NCBI GenBank assembly: GCA_051646105.1
Contig: JBOFCO010000076.1
Span: 1 to 36,603 of the forward strand
Direction: 5' to 3'
Length of the DNA: 36,603 nt
Origin: JBOFCO01 sp051646105
GTDB taxonomy: Bacteria > Pseudomonadota > Alphaproteobacteria > Rhodobacterales > Rhodobacteraceae
Of this stretch, positions 15,784-23,273 are shown in pieces; position 1 is the stretch's first letter; each line of letters begins with the position of its first letter. The notes under the pieces were generated by a model. It worked only from the letters and a program-made list of their open reading frames with translations. It was not told the DNA's origin and ran no database searches. A program made the translations under genes and the position numbers.

Positions 15784-16445
15784 TTCTTGCCGCGCAGGTA
15801 TGGCATTGCCTTGGTGAAATAGTCCCAGCCGGTAATGGCCGTCATGACCGCCGCGATCCAGATCAGTGCCAGTCCGACCATGGTTGCAAGCGAGGAACAG
15901 CCCCGCGCCCCGCAGGAGCGGATCGGATCCGCCAGACCGGCGGTGACTGCTTCTGCATATTGTTCGGCCGTCATTCCCCGCCGGGCGATGCCCTCGACGT
16001 GCTCAAGCCCGGTGCCAAGGAACAGCACCGCGATTGCGAACATCTGTGCAGTGGTCTTCCATTTCGCCAGATTGGTCACCTTCAGCAGCCGCGCCTGATC
16101 GCCCAGATACTCGCGCAGGCCAGAAACAAAAACTTCGCGGAACAGGATCACGGTGACAGGCAGGATCAACCAGGGATTCATCCCGGAATAGCCGGTGATG
16201 ATGACCAGCGCGATCACCACCATCGCCTTGTCGGCAATCGGGTCCATCGCCGCGCCAAAGGCGGATTCCTGTTTCCACAACCGCGCCAGGTAGCCATCGA
16301 TGAAATCGGTCAGCGCCGCCAGACTGAACAGCGCCAGGGCAAACCAGTCTGCCCAGGGGCGATGGAAGTACAGGAACATGATCGCAACGCCGGGCGCTGC
16401 GACCAATCGCAGAACAGTCAGGATGTTGGGGATCGTCCATGTCAT
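15780..16445 (-). CDS. pgsA: CDP-diacylglycerol-glycerol-3-phosphate 3-phosphatidyltransferase
   Basis: A membrane enzyme making phosphatidylglycerol phosphate from CDP-diacylglycerol. The 221-residue protein starts TWTIPNILTVLRL, as PgsA usually does. It carries the CDP-alcohol phosphotransferase signature as D-G-x2-A-R-x8-G-x3-D-x3-D within DFIDGYLARLWKQES and GAAMDPIADK. Several membrane helices follow. ATG 16443-16445 is preferred over an in-frame TTG two codons upstream. First gene of the pgsA-moaD-moaE unit; divergent from the hypothetical gene at 16567. Confidence 0.94.
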   Translation of the reverse strand: MTWTIPNILTVLRLVAAPGVAIMFLYFHRPWADWFALALFSLAALTDFIDGYLARLWKQESAFGAAMDPIADKAMVVIALVIITGYSGMNPWLILPVTVILFREVFVSGLREYLGDQARLLKVTNLAKWKTTAQMFAIAVLFLGTGLEHVEGIARRGMTAEQYAEAVTAGLADPIRSCGARGCSSLATMVGLALIWIAAVMTAITGWDYFTKAMPYLRGKK

Positions 16446-16566
16446 GGCCAAGCAGTAGCCGATAGGTTTGCGCGGGGGAAGAGGGGTGGCCTGTCCGTCA
16501 GAGAATTGCCAGGCCGGCGCAAAAGTTACGCATGGTCAATCGTAAAAGACCGGAAGGGGATCAGGT

Positions 16567-17082
16567 TTGAAGAAATTTCTTTCGCTCGTACTGCTCATCC
16601 TGGTGGGCACGCTGGGTTATGTCGTCTGGGACTGGTACAAGTTTGCGGCCCTGACCGAAATCGATCCCCAGCGCGGGGTCTATGGGAATGACCATCTGGA
16701 AGTCTGGATCGGCCTGAACGAATATATGCCCGGCCCTGCGCGGGAATGGGGATGCAAGACCCTGCTGGAACGGCAAGCCAAGGCAATGGGTGGCCAGGGG
16801 GCGATGCCGCCGCACACCTGCCAGGCCGACTATGATCCGGATGCAAAGCCGCTTGGCATCATGGAATCGATCGTTCAAGCGCATGTCGGGCAGGCTGGCG
16901 GGGCGGCCGATGCGCAAAAAACCGACGTGGGCAACTGCATCAGAACCGCAGCCCTTGCCAGCCTTACCCCTGAACAGGTTGAGGAGGTGAACGGCAACTC
17001 GCCCGCTGCCGAAACCATGAGCGCGCTGGCAATAAAGGCCAGCGAGGTTGCACAGAAATGCCGGACCAAGGCAGGTTTGTGA
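16567..17082 (+). CDS. Hypothetical protein with N-terminal membrane anchor
   Basis: A 171-residue protein of unknown function. The start is a TTG (16567) directly followed by two lysines and a hydrophobic stretch (residues 4-22), with GGGG about 7 bases upstream; no ATG is suitably placed. The rest is soluble and probably periplasmic, with Cys residues in EWGCKTLLERQAKAMGG, PPHTCQADYDP, GNCIRTAAL and QKCRTKAGL that could form two disulfides. LTPEQVEEVNG may be a helix cap. It lies between pgsA and the broken DUF3500 gene and ends just before a strong hairpin. No family is recognised. Confidence 0.75.
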   Translation: MKKFLSLVLLILVGTLGYVVWDWYKFAALTEIDPQRGVYGNDHLEVWIGLNEYMPGPAREWGCKTLLERQAKAMGGQGAMPPHTCQADYDPDAKPLGIMESIVQAHVGQAGGAADAQKTDVGNCIRTAALASLTPEQVEEVNGNSPAAETMSALAIKASEVAQKCRTKAGL

Positions 17083-17106
17083 TCGCCGGAATATAGCAGC
17101 CGAATG

Positions 17107-17135
17107 CGGGTTTGCCGAAAGTATCGGCAGACCCG
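17107..17135. terminator. Bidirectional hairpin terminator between convergent genes
   Basis: The arms 17107-17118 and 17124-17135 pair over 12 positions (CGGGTTTGCCGA with TCGGCAGACCCG, one T.G wobble) around a 5-base loop. The hairpin sits in the 60-base gap between two convergent stops, and CCTGTTTC follows on the plus side. No long U tract is present, so efficiency is uncertain, but position and stem quality fit a shared terminator. Confidence 0.65.
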
Positions 17136-17142
17136 TCCTGTT

Positions 17143-18225
17143 TCAGGGTAGGGCGATCCAGGCCGCGCCATATTCGTTGGCCGGATCGCGATAAATGTTG
17201 TGGGCATGGTTGGTGGCATCGCCGTCATTATCCTCGGGCGAGAATTCGATCAGCACACGCGGCCCGGTGATGCGAAAATAGGCCGGCTCGCCCGCAACAA
17301 TCGGCCCCCACCAGCCAAGATATGTCTGATCCAGATCTTCGGTGATCGTGGCCATCGTCCCGGCAAGGTCATCCGCATTCAGCACGCCAAGCCGCGCCTC
17401 GATAAGATCGGTGAACAGCGCTTTCGGTCATCCGTCATCTCGCTTCCCGGCAGCCCCTCGGGCGGCAATGTCTTGCCATCCTCTCCAGGGCCAAGTTGCA
17501 GGTTGATGCGGGTGTCACTGATCACCGCGACGGCCCTTTGCTCCTCTGTCAGGCTGCTGGCCAGGGCAAAAGCGGCGTCCACTTCCTCGCCGGTTATACT
17601 GACATTTTCGCCGTTGCGTGTGAAATGCAGCGGCTCGCCGCCCGTCAGGATCGGTGACAGGGTGATATCCGGCCCGACAACCGTGGCGTTGATCGCCAGA
17701 TGGTGCCCGCCGAACTGCAGCATCCACGGAGCATCAGCAGAAGGTTCCCCGACAAAGGAGACATAGTAGAAATCGCCGCCAAAATTGACAGGCGGTCGGC
17801 CACTGTCACTTTCACCGCTGCTTTGGCTGGCGACCACATCATCGGCATCCATCTGATTTTGCACCATTGCCACGCCACGCTCGCTTAGCAATGCGCCAAG
17901 CATCGTCATCAGCGCCGACTGCTGGGTTTCATCAAGATCGCCCCAGCGCGTGCCAAGCCGTTGCAACACGGCGCCGTCGGGGAAGTTGGTCCAGCGGCTG
18001 CGCTGTTCGGGATCGTCAAATGCGAACACCGTTGCAGCGCGCTGTTCGGGCGTCAGCGTCGCCAGAAAGTCTTGTGCGGCTTTGGCAAGGGCGGCGCTTT
18101 GCGCATCGCTCGGGGCAATGGTCTGTTGCGTGGTATTCTCTGTCGTCTGGGCGACGGCTGGCACAGCGGCACTTGCTGCGGCCAGCATGAGGGCGGCAAC
18201 TGCCAGGGGATTACTCTTGGGGCAC
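17143..18225 (-). pseudogene. DUF3500 family exported protein, apparently frameshifted twice
   Basis: Two overlapping minus-strand frames together make one DUF3500-type protein. The upstream frame (18188 to 17379) covers the exported N-terminus and most of the domain (ATLTPEQRAATVFAFDD, the W-x-NFPDG segment, GHHLAINATVVG), then degenerates after SEMTDDR. Near 17418-17426 one base seems lost: a shift restores ALFTDLIEARLGVLNADD and continues with YFRITGPRVLIEFSPEDN and HAHNIYRDPANEYG to 17143, as expected for the family's C-terminus. At the 5' end a GTG (18223-18225) with AGGAAAGGA upstream would give a good signal peptide only if one C of the run at 18219-18222 were removed; otherwise ATG 18188 is used. 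It is either a decaying gene or two sequencing errors. Confidence 0.75.
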
Positions 18226-18326
18226 GACGGCTTCCTTTCCTGTTCGTGTTACCCCCATGCTACGCGGGAAACGGAACGATCCGTCGCGTCGTCCTGGCCC
18301 CGTCCGCGACCTGTGCGGATTGCCGC

Positions 18327-20219
18327 CTACCCTTTGGCGTGAAAGAAATCATGGACGGTTTTTGCAACGCCTTCGGATATCCCCGCCACCGCCTGAAGAT
18401 CTGCAAGCCCGGCACGTGACACCGCCTTGGCCGATCCGAAGTGCGCAAGCAACGCGCGTTTGCGTGCCGCGCCCACGCCGGGGATTTCATCCAGCGGCGT
18501 TGCGCCCACGGCCTTGGCCCGCTTGGCCCGGTGTGCGCCTATGGCCCAGCGATGCGCCTCGTCCCGCAGACGCTGGATGAAATACAGCACCGGGTCATTC
18601 CTTTGCAGGGCAAAGGGGCGTTGTCCGGGGCGATGGAATTCCTCTTTGCCCGCGTCTCGATCTATGCCCTTGGCAACGCCGATCATGGCAATGTCATCGA
18701 CACCCAGTTCCGCCATGATCCCGGCCACGGCGGAAACCTGCCCCGCGCCGCCATCGATCAGCAGCAGGTCGGGCCAGGCATCGGTCTTGCGGTCTGGGTC
18801 TTCTTTCAGCAGCCGTTCGAAGCGGCGGGTCAGAACCTCCCGCATCATGCCGAAATCGTCGCTGTTCGCGCCAGCCTCGGACCGGATGTTGAACTTGCGG
18901 TACTGGCTTTTGTTGAAACCTTCGGTCCCGGCCACGATCATGCCGCCCACCGCATTCGTGCCCTGGATATGACTGTTGTCGTAAACCTCGATCCGGCGGG
19001 GTGGCGCATCAAGATCAAATGCATCGGCCAGTCCCGCCAGCAACTTGTTCTGCGTGGCGCTTTCCGACATGCGCCGCGCCAGGCTTTCACGGGCGTTGCG
19101 GGCCGCGTTTTCCACCAGTTCCAGCTTTTCGCCCCGCTGCGGCACACCCAGCGTCACCTTGCGCCCTGCCCTGTCCGACAAAAGCTCGGCCATAAGATCG
19201 GGGTTTTCCACCGGATGCGACATCAGGATAAGGCGCGGCGGTTCCTTGTCATCATAGAACTGGGCAAGAAAGGCTTCCATGATCTCGGGCGCCTCTGCCC
19301 CCGCCCCGGTGCGGGGATAGAAATCGCGATTGCCCCAGCTTTGATTGGCGCGGATGAAAAACACCTGCACGCAGGCTTGGCCCTGATCCATGTGCAGCGC
19401 GACCACATCCGCCTCTGCCACGCCCTGCGGGTTGATGCCCTGCGACGACTGCACCTGTGTCAGCGCACGGATACGGTCGCGCAGCGCCGCCGCCCGCTCA
19501 AACTCCATCGCTTCGGATGCCGCTGTCATGTCTGCGGCAAGGTCAGCCTGAACCTGCGTTGACCGCCCGGAAAGAAAGCGTTCCGCATCGGCGACCAGCG
19601 CCCCGTAATCCGCTTCGGCGATCAGACCCACGCAGGGGCCCGCGCACCGCTTGATCTGATACAGCAGGCAGGGCCGTGTGCGACTGGAAAACATCGCATC
19701 GGAACAGTTCCGCAGCAGGAAAACCTTCTGCAACTGGTTCAGGGTGCGGTTGACAGCACCCGCCCCGGCAAAGGGTCCGTAGTAGTTGCCCTTTTCAGTC
19801 TTTGCCCCGCGATGCTTCTTGATCTGGGGGAAGGCATGTTCGCGGCTGACGAGGATAGAGGGAAAGCTTTTGTCATCCCGCAGCAGCACATTGTAGCGCG
19901 GCTTCAGCTGCTTGATCAGGTTCTGTTCCAGCAGCAGCGCTTCGGTTTCCGTGCGCGTGGTTAGAAACATCATCGAGGCGGTTTCAAAGATCATCCGCGA
20001 GATGCGGCCGGAATGGCCGTTGGGCTTGGCGTAATTCGCCACACGCTTCTTCAGTGCCCGCGCCTTTCCGACATAAAGCACCTCGGCCTTGTCGTTCAGC
20101 ATCCGGTAAACGCCAGGGGAATTGTCCAGAGTCCGGAGATAATCGGCAACCAGAGCGTGCCCGGTCAACCGAGGCGCGTCACCTTCCCCAACGTCATCCT
20201 GAAGGCCATCCCTGGTCAC
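18327..20219 (-). CDS. uvrC: UvrABC system protein C (excinuclease subunit C)
   Basis: The nuclease subunit of nucleotide excision repair, making both incisions around a lesion held by UvrB. The 630-residue protein has the GIY-YIG domain (NSPGVYRML and EVLYVGKARALKKR, about residues 32-57), a Cys-containing linker (RPCLLYQIKRCAGPC), a UVR motif around 220-255, the RNase H-like 5' nuclease domain (EVYDNSHIQGTNAVGG, then LLIDGGAGQVSA), and C-terminal helix-hairpin-helix motifs (IPGVGAARKRALLAHFG). The start is GTG 20217-20219 with TAAGGA upstream. Its 5' region is unusually AT-rich and carries a short ORF and palindromes, listed separately. Confidence 0.96.
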   Translation of the reverse strand: MTRDGLQDDVGEGDAPRLTGHALVADYLRTLDNSPGVYRMLNDKAEVLYVGKARALKKRVANYAKPNGHSGRISRMIFETASMMFLTTRTETEALLLEQNLIKQLKPRYNVLLRDDKSFPSILVSREHAFPQIKKHRGAKTEKGNYYGPFAGAGAVNRTLNQLQKVFLLRNCSDAMFSSRTRPCLLYQIKRCAGPCVGLIAEADYGALVADAERFLSGRSTQVQADLAADMTAASEAMEFERAAALRDRIRALTQVQSSQGINPQGVAEADVVALHMDQGQACVQVFFIRANQSWGNRDFYPRTGAGAEAPEIMEAFLAQFYDDKEPPRLILMSHPVENPDLMAELLSDRAGRKVTLGVPQRGEKLELVENAARNARESLARRMSESATQNKLLAGLADAFDLDAPPRRIEVYDNSHIQGTNAVGGMIVAGTEGFNKSQYRKFNIRSEAGANSDDFGMMREVLTRRFERLLKEDPDRKTDAWPDLLLIDGGAGQVSAVAGIMAELGVDDIAMIGVAKGIDRDAGKEEFHRPGQRPFALQRNDPVLYFIQRLRDEAHRWAIGAHRAKRAKAVGATPLDEIPGVGAARKRALLAHFGSAKAVSRAGLADLQAVAGISEGVAKTVHDFFHAKG

Positions 20220-20228
20220 GGCGATTCC

Positions 20229-20321
20229 TTATTGCGGCTGCAATGATACGCGACTGGCAGCAAGCCGAAACCTTTCCACTATTTCTGTGGACAACTCTGC
20301 GGGTAAATACGCTGCCGTCAT
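20229..20321 (-). CDS. Possible 30-residue leader ORF upstream of uvrC
   Basis: An ATG at 20319-20321 is preceded by CAAGGAAAATTC, a well-spaced ribosome site, and opens 30 codons starting MTAAYLPAELSTEIVERF. It ends TAA at 20229-20231, ten bases before the uvrC GTG. It could be a leader peptide coupled to uvrC translation or a chance ORF; there is no recognisable domain. Its residues 6-20 could form an amphipathic helix. Low confidence because length and coding bias give little support. Confidence 0.3.
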   Translation of the reverse strand: MTAAYLPAELSTEIVERFRLAASRVSLQPQ

Positions 20322-20400
20322 GAATTTTCCTTGTTTTCGGCAGGCTTCGCTGTATTGCCTATTTTTTGTGCAAATACTTAAGGCCTTATTTTCATTAAGA

Positions 20401-20416
20401 TAAAATATGTATTTTA
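20401..20416. repeat. Inverted repeat, candidate operator upstream of uvrC
   Basis: Perfect 7-base arms TAAAATA and TATTTTA separated by TG. Dyads of this size are typical of dimeric repressor sites. It lies about 185 bases upstream of the uvrC GTG, next to another perfect palindrome at 20379-20388. A function is inferred from shape and position only. Confidence 0.5.
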
Positions 20417-20529
20417 CCAAATCCATGAAAATCCACGCAGAATCGCGACAGAATTGTGACGGGACTGCACAAAGTGGACAAGTCAAGATGGCTTCACGTC
20501 CACAGAAGCCTGCCGTCGATGTTTTATTG

Positions 20530-21321
20530 TTACTCGATGCCCAACACATCGGGCGTCTGCCAGGCCAGATGCTGCCCGCCATCGACGCAGATCAACTGGC
20601 CCGTAACTGACCTTGCGTCAATCAGATAGCCCAGCGCCGCGCAAATGTCTGTCGGGTCTGATCCCCGGCGAAGAACAGTCGCCGCCCGCTGACCGGCAAA
20701 ATGCGCGGGTGACTGACGGGCACCTCGCAGGGTCGGCCCCGGCCCGATGGCGTTCACACGAATGCCTTGCGGCCCTAACGCCTGCGCCGCCGTGCGGGTA
20801 AAAGCCCACAGCCCGAACTTGGCGATGGTATAGCTCATGAATTCCGGGGTGGGTTTCAGCAATCGCTGATCCAGCATGTTGACCACCAGCCCCTGTGCAA
20901 CCGGTTCACCCCCTTCGTCCACAATTGGGGCGGGCGTCTGGGCGGCAAAATGCTGGGTCAGCAGCACAGGCGCGCGTAGGTTGGATTCAATATGGCGGTC
21001 CCAGCTTTTGCGGGTGCCGGTGCTGATATTGTCATATTCAAAGATCGAGGCGTTGTTGACCAGCAGCGTCAGTGGCATGCCCAGCGCATCCGACGCACGT
21101 GGCACCAGCGTTTCTGTCTGCGCTTCGTCCAGCAGGTCGGCCTGCAAAGTCGCGGCATGGCCGCCGCCCGCGCGGATTTCTGCGGCAACGGCTTCGGCCT
21201 CATCAGCTGACGTCGCGTAGTGGATCGCCACCGCATAGCCGCGCTGACCCAGATACAGGGCCATAGCGCGGCCCAGACGGCGCGCGGCGCCCGTTACCAG
21301 CGCTGCGGGTCTTGCCTGCAT
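20530..21321 (-). CDS. SDR oxidoreductase, FolM/pteridine reductase-like
   Basis: A 263-residue short-chain dehydrogenase. The cofactor motif is TGAARRLG (residues 10-17), where the RRLG form is characteristic of pteridine reductases and FolM, which prefer NADPH. LLVNNAS follows at 87-92. The catalytic set is Asp151, Tyr164 and Lys168 (NMLDQR ... SYTIAKFG). An Asp in place of the usual SDR Ser is the PTR1/FolM pattern. The likely reaction is reduction of dihydromonapterin, dihydrobiopterin or a related pterin; this is inference. ATG 21319-21321 follows AAGGGGGG. It is preceded on the same strand by a 28-residue membrane-protein gene and sppA. Confidence 0.85.
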   Translation of the reverse strand: MQARPAALVTGAARRLGRAMALYLGQRGYAVAIHYATSADEAEAVAAEIRAGGGHAATLQADLLDEAQTETLVPRASDALGMPLTLLVNNASIFEYDNISTGTRKSWDRHIESNLRAPVLLTQHFAAQTPAPIVDEGGEPVAQGLVVNMLDQRLLKPTPEFMSYTIAKFGLWAFTRTAAQALGPQGIRVNAIGPGPTLRGARQSPAHFAGQRAATVLRRGSDPTDICAALGYLIDARSVTGQLICVDGGQHLAWQTPDVLGIE

Positions 21322-21331
21322 AGCACCCCCC

Positions 21332-21418
21332 TTATTTCTTGCCCTTGCCGCGCAGGATGCCAAGCATCGACAGCGCCACCATCACGGCCAGAAAGATCAG
21401 CGCGCCCTTCCACAGCAT
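21332..21418 (-). CDS. 28-residue single-TM membrane protein
   Basis: A very short gene between sppA and the folM-like gene. ATG 21416-21418 starts 3 bases after the sppA stop, and GGGGTG upstream serves as a ribosome site. The product begins MLWKGALIFLAVMVALSMLG, one membrane helix, and ends in a basic tail RGKGKK, which predicts the C-terminus in the cytoplasm. TAA is at 21332-21334, 10 bases before the next ATG. Tight spacing and a coherent TM-plus-basic-tail layout support a real gene. Function unknown. Confidence 0.65.
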   Translation of the reverse strand: MLWKGALIFLAVMVALSMLGILRGKGKK

Positions 21419-21421
21419 TGT

Positions 21422-22219
21422 CTACACCCCGTGCCGTGCCCATAGCGCGCGTTCTTCAGCGGTATCGATCACCGCGCCCGCAACCTGCATGCCGAACCTC
21501 TGTGCCAGCGAACGGCGTGGGCCATAGGGGATGAACTGCACCTTGTCGCCGTAAAGCGCCCGCATCTTCGGTTCCAGATGCGCAATACCATCGGCCAGCC
21601 CCATAGCCACCGCCTGCGCCCCCACCCAGACATCGCCATTGAAAAGATCGGCCCCGTCTTTCAGACGGCTTCCCCGCCGCGCCTTGACCTGCGCGATAAA
21701 GGCGTCGTGGATCGGCGAAAGGATGGCGCGCAGCCGCTCCACATCTTCGGGTTTCTCAGGACGGAAGGGGTCAAGAAAGCTTTTCGACCTGCCCGCCGTA
21801 TGCACGCGACGCTCCACCCCGTGCCGCTGCATAAGTTCCGGAAAACCGAAACCGGCCGAGATCACGCCGATTGACCCCAGCACAGAACTGTCATCGGCCC
21901 AGATGTGATCGGCAGCCGTGGCCAGCCAGTAGCCACCCGAGGCCGCGACATCCTCGACAAAGGCATGAACCGCCAGGCCGTGCTTTTCCGAAAGCCGCCG
22001 GATACGTGCAGCAATCAGCGAACTTTGTACCGCGGACCCACCGGGGCTGTTCACCGCCAGCGCCACCGCGGCGGGCCTGCCCTTGCGAAAGGCGCGTTCC
22101 AGAACCGGGGAAAGTCCGGCATCGGACAGGCTGCCCCGGCTGCCCGCAGCAATCATGCCCTGCAGGCGGATCACGGCAACGCGGGGCGGTTTCGGAATGA
22201 AGGGCAGGTTCAAACGCAT
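21422..22219 (-). CDS. Short SppA-type signal peptide peptidase (family S49)
   Basis: A 265-residue serine protease of family S49, which cleaves remnant signal peptides or membrane protein fragments. NSPGGSAVQSS is the substrate-binding segment. The catalytic Ser94 lies in VAASGGYWLA and the general-base Lys146 in GRSKSFLDP. GSIGVISAGFG follows the Ser motif as in other SppA proteins. An N-terminal membrane anchor is not evident, as in the short alphaproteobacterial forms. ATG 22217-22219 is chosen because the family-like sequence begins there; the frame stays open upstream across the LysR gene. It is divergent from that gene with 78 bases between. Confidence 0.9.
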   Translation of the reverse strand: MRLNLPFIPKPPRVAVIRLQGMIAAGSRGSLSDAGLSPVLERAFRKGRPAAVALAVNSPGGSAVQSSLIAARIRRLSEKHGLAVHAFVEDVAASGGYWLATAADHIWADDSSVLGSIGVISAGFGFPELMQRHGVERRVHTAGRSKSFLDPFRPEKPEDVERLRAILSPIHDAFIAQVKARRGSRLKDGADLFNGDVWVGAQAVAMGLADGIAHLEPKMRALYGDKVQFIPYGPRRSLAQRFGMQVAGAVIDTAEERALWARHGV

Positions 22220-22297
22220 GATCCCGATGTAAGGCGCGCCCGCCGCGTCGGCAAGCGGCGCTTGCGTCAAAGGCGCGGCACTGCCATCACGGGCAGC

Positions 22298-23182
22298 ATG
22301 ATCGACAAGCTGCAGATGTTCATAGCACTGGCCAACGAACGGCATTTCGGCCGTGCAGCAGAGGCCTGCGGCGTCACCCAACCCACGCTTTCGGGGGCGC
22401 TCAAGCAGTTGGAGGGCGAATTGGGCGTGCAGCTTGTCTGGCGCGGCTCGCGGTTTCAGGGGCTGACACCGGAAGGCCAGCGCGTGCTGGACTGGGCGCG
22501 GCGGATCGTGGGCGATACTCGCACGATGAAGGAAGAGATGCGCGCCCTGCGGTCGGGCGTGTCGGGCAACCTGCGGCTGGGGGTGATCCCCACAGCGTTA
22601 CCCATGATCGCACGTCTGACAGCGCCGTTTCTTGCCGCCAATCCCAATGTGCGCGTCACTATCCTGTCGCGCACCAGCTATGAAATCCTGGACGAGATCG
22701 AAAGCCTCGAACTCGACGCCGGGGTGACCTATCTGGACAATGAACCGCTTGGCCGTGTGGCCAGCGTGGCTTTGTACGCCGAATCCTATCGATTGCTTGT
22801 TTCCAGCGCGTCCCCGCTGTCGGCGCGGGACAGCGTGACATGGGGTGAGGTCGCGGGGGAACCGCTTTGCCTGCTGACCGGAAACATGCAGAACCGCCGC
22901 ATCGTGAACCAGCGCCTTTCCGGGGCGGGGCTTGCCGTCGCCCCGCGCGTTGAAAGCAATTCGACCATCGCACTGATTGCCCATGTTGCCACCGGGAACT
23001 GGGCCTCCGTCGTGCCGATGTCGCTGGCAGGGATGATCGCCGCACAGCCCGATATGCGCGCCATTCCGATTACGGATGATGCCCGCGCGCATACTGTCGG
23101 CCTGATCGCCCCGCACCGCGAACCACATACCCCCTTGCTGGAAGCCTTGCTTGAAGCAGCGCGTCGGGTGGCGGAGGTTTGA
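22298..23182 (+). CDS. LysR-type regulator, probable regulator of the fds operon
   Basis: A 294-residue LysR-family transcription factor. The winged helix-turn-helix is at residues 1-60 (IDKLQMFIALANERHFGRAA, QPTLSGALKQLEGELG). An effector-binding domain follows, with SGNLRLGVIPTALP and LYAESYRLLVSSASPL. It lies 91 bases upstream of fdsG in the same orientation. A LysR regulator named FdsR governs formate dehydrogenase genes in Cupriavidus, so this one likely senses formate or a related signal and controls the adjacent operon. That assignment rests on position. Inverted repeats in the gap to fdsG are candidate binding sites. Divergent from sppA. Confidence 0.9.
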   Translation: MIDKLQMFIALANERHFGRAAEACGVTQPTLSGALKQLEGELGVQLVWRGSRFQGLTPEGQRVLDWARRIVGDTRTMKEEMRALRSGVSGNLRLGVIPTALPMIARLTAPFLAANPNVRVTILSRTSYEILDEIESLELDAGVTYLDNEPLGRVASVALYAESYRLLVSSASPLSARDSVTWGEVAGEPLCLLTGNMQNRRIVNQRLSGAGLAVAPRVESNSTIALIAHVATGNWASVVPMSLAGMIAAQPDMRAIPITDDARAHTVGLIAPHREPHTPLLEALLEAARRVAEV

Positions 23183-23187
23183 TCGGT

Positions 23188-23231
23188 AATTTCGATCAAA
23201 CAACGGAAATTCGATATTGAAATGCATATCG
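23188..23231. promoter_or_regulatory. Two inverted repeats upstream of fdsG, candidate LysR sites
   Basis: AATTTC (23188-23193) and GAAATT (23206-23211) are perfect 6-base arms with a 12-base spacer; the inner TTTC-to-GAAA geometry is close to the dyadic LysR box. CGATAT (23212-23217) and ATATCG (23226-23231) form a second perfect pair with 8 bases between. Both are immediately downstream of the LysR gene and 43 to 86 bases before fdsG. Confidence 0.5.
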
Positions 23232-23273
23232 TCCAGGCGTAGCCCGGTAAAGTAGCAACTGCGGGAGGGCCCC

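Larger units (their letters stand above)
20220..20529. promoter_or_regulatory. AT-rich 310-base region upstream of uvrC
   Basis: The longest stretch here without a firm gene, strikingly AT-rich at 20341-20430. It lies between the folM-like stop and the uvrC start, both on the minus strand, so it should hold the uvrC promoter. It contains a perfect 10-base palindrome TAAGGCCTTA (20379-20388), an inverted repeat CTTA/TAAG around TTTTCAT (20385-20399), and TAAAATA-TG-TATTTTA (20401-20416). Two DnaA-box-like 9-mers occur on the minus strand: TTGTCCACA (20286-20294) and TTGTCCACT (20473-20481). No rRNA, tRNA or longer gene is seen. Confidence 0.6.

Noticed and set aside
20229..20582. 117-residue minus-strand frame spanning the uvrC upstream region
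   Set aside because: Its first part overlaps the 3' end of the folM-like gene in another frame and shows no coding character; only the last 30 codons with their own ribosome site are kept as a weak candidate.
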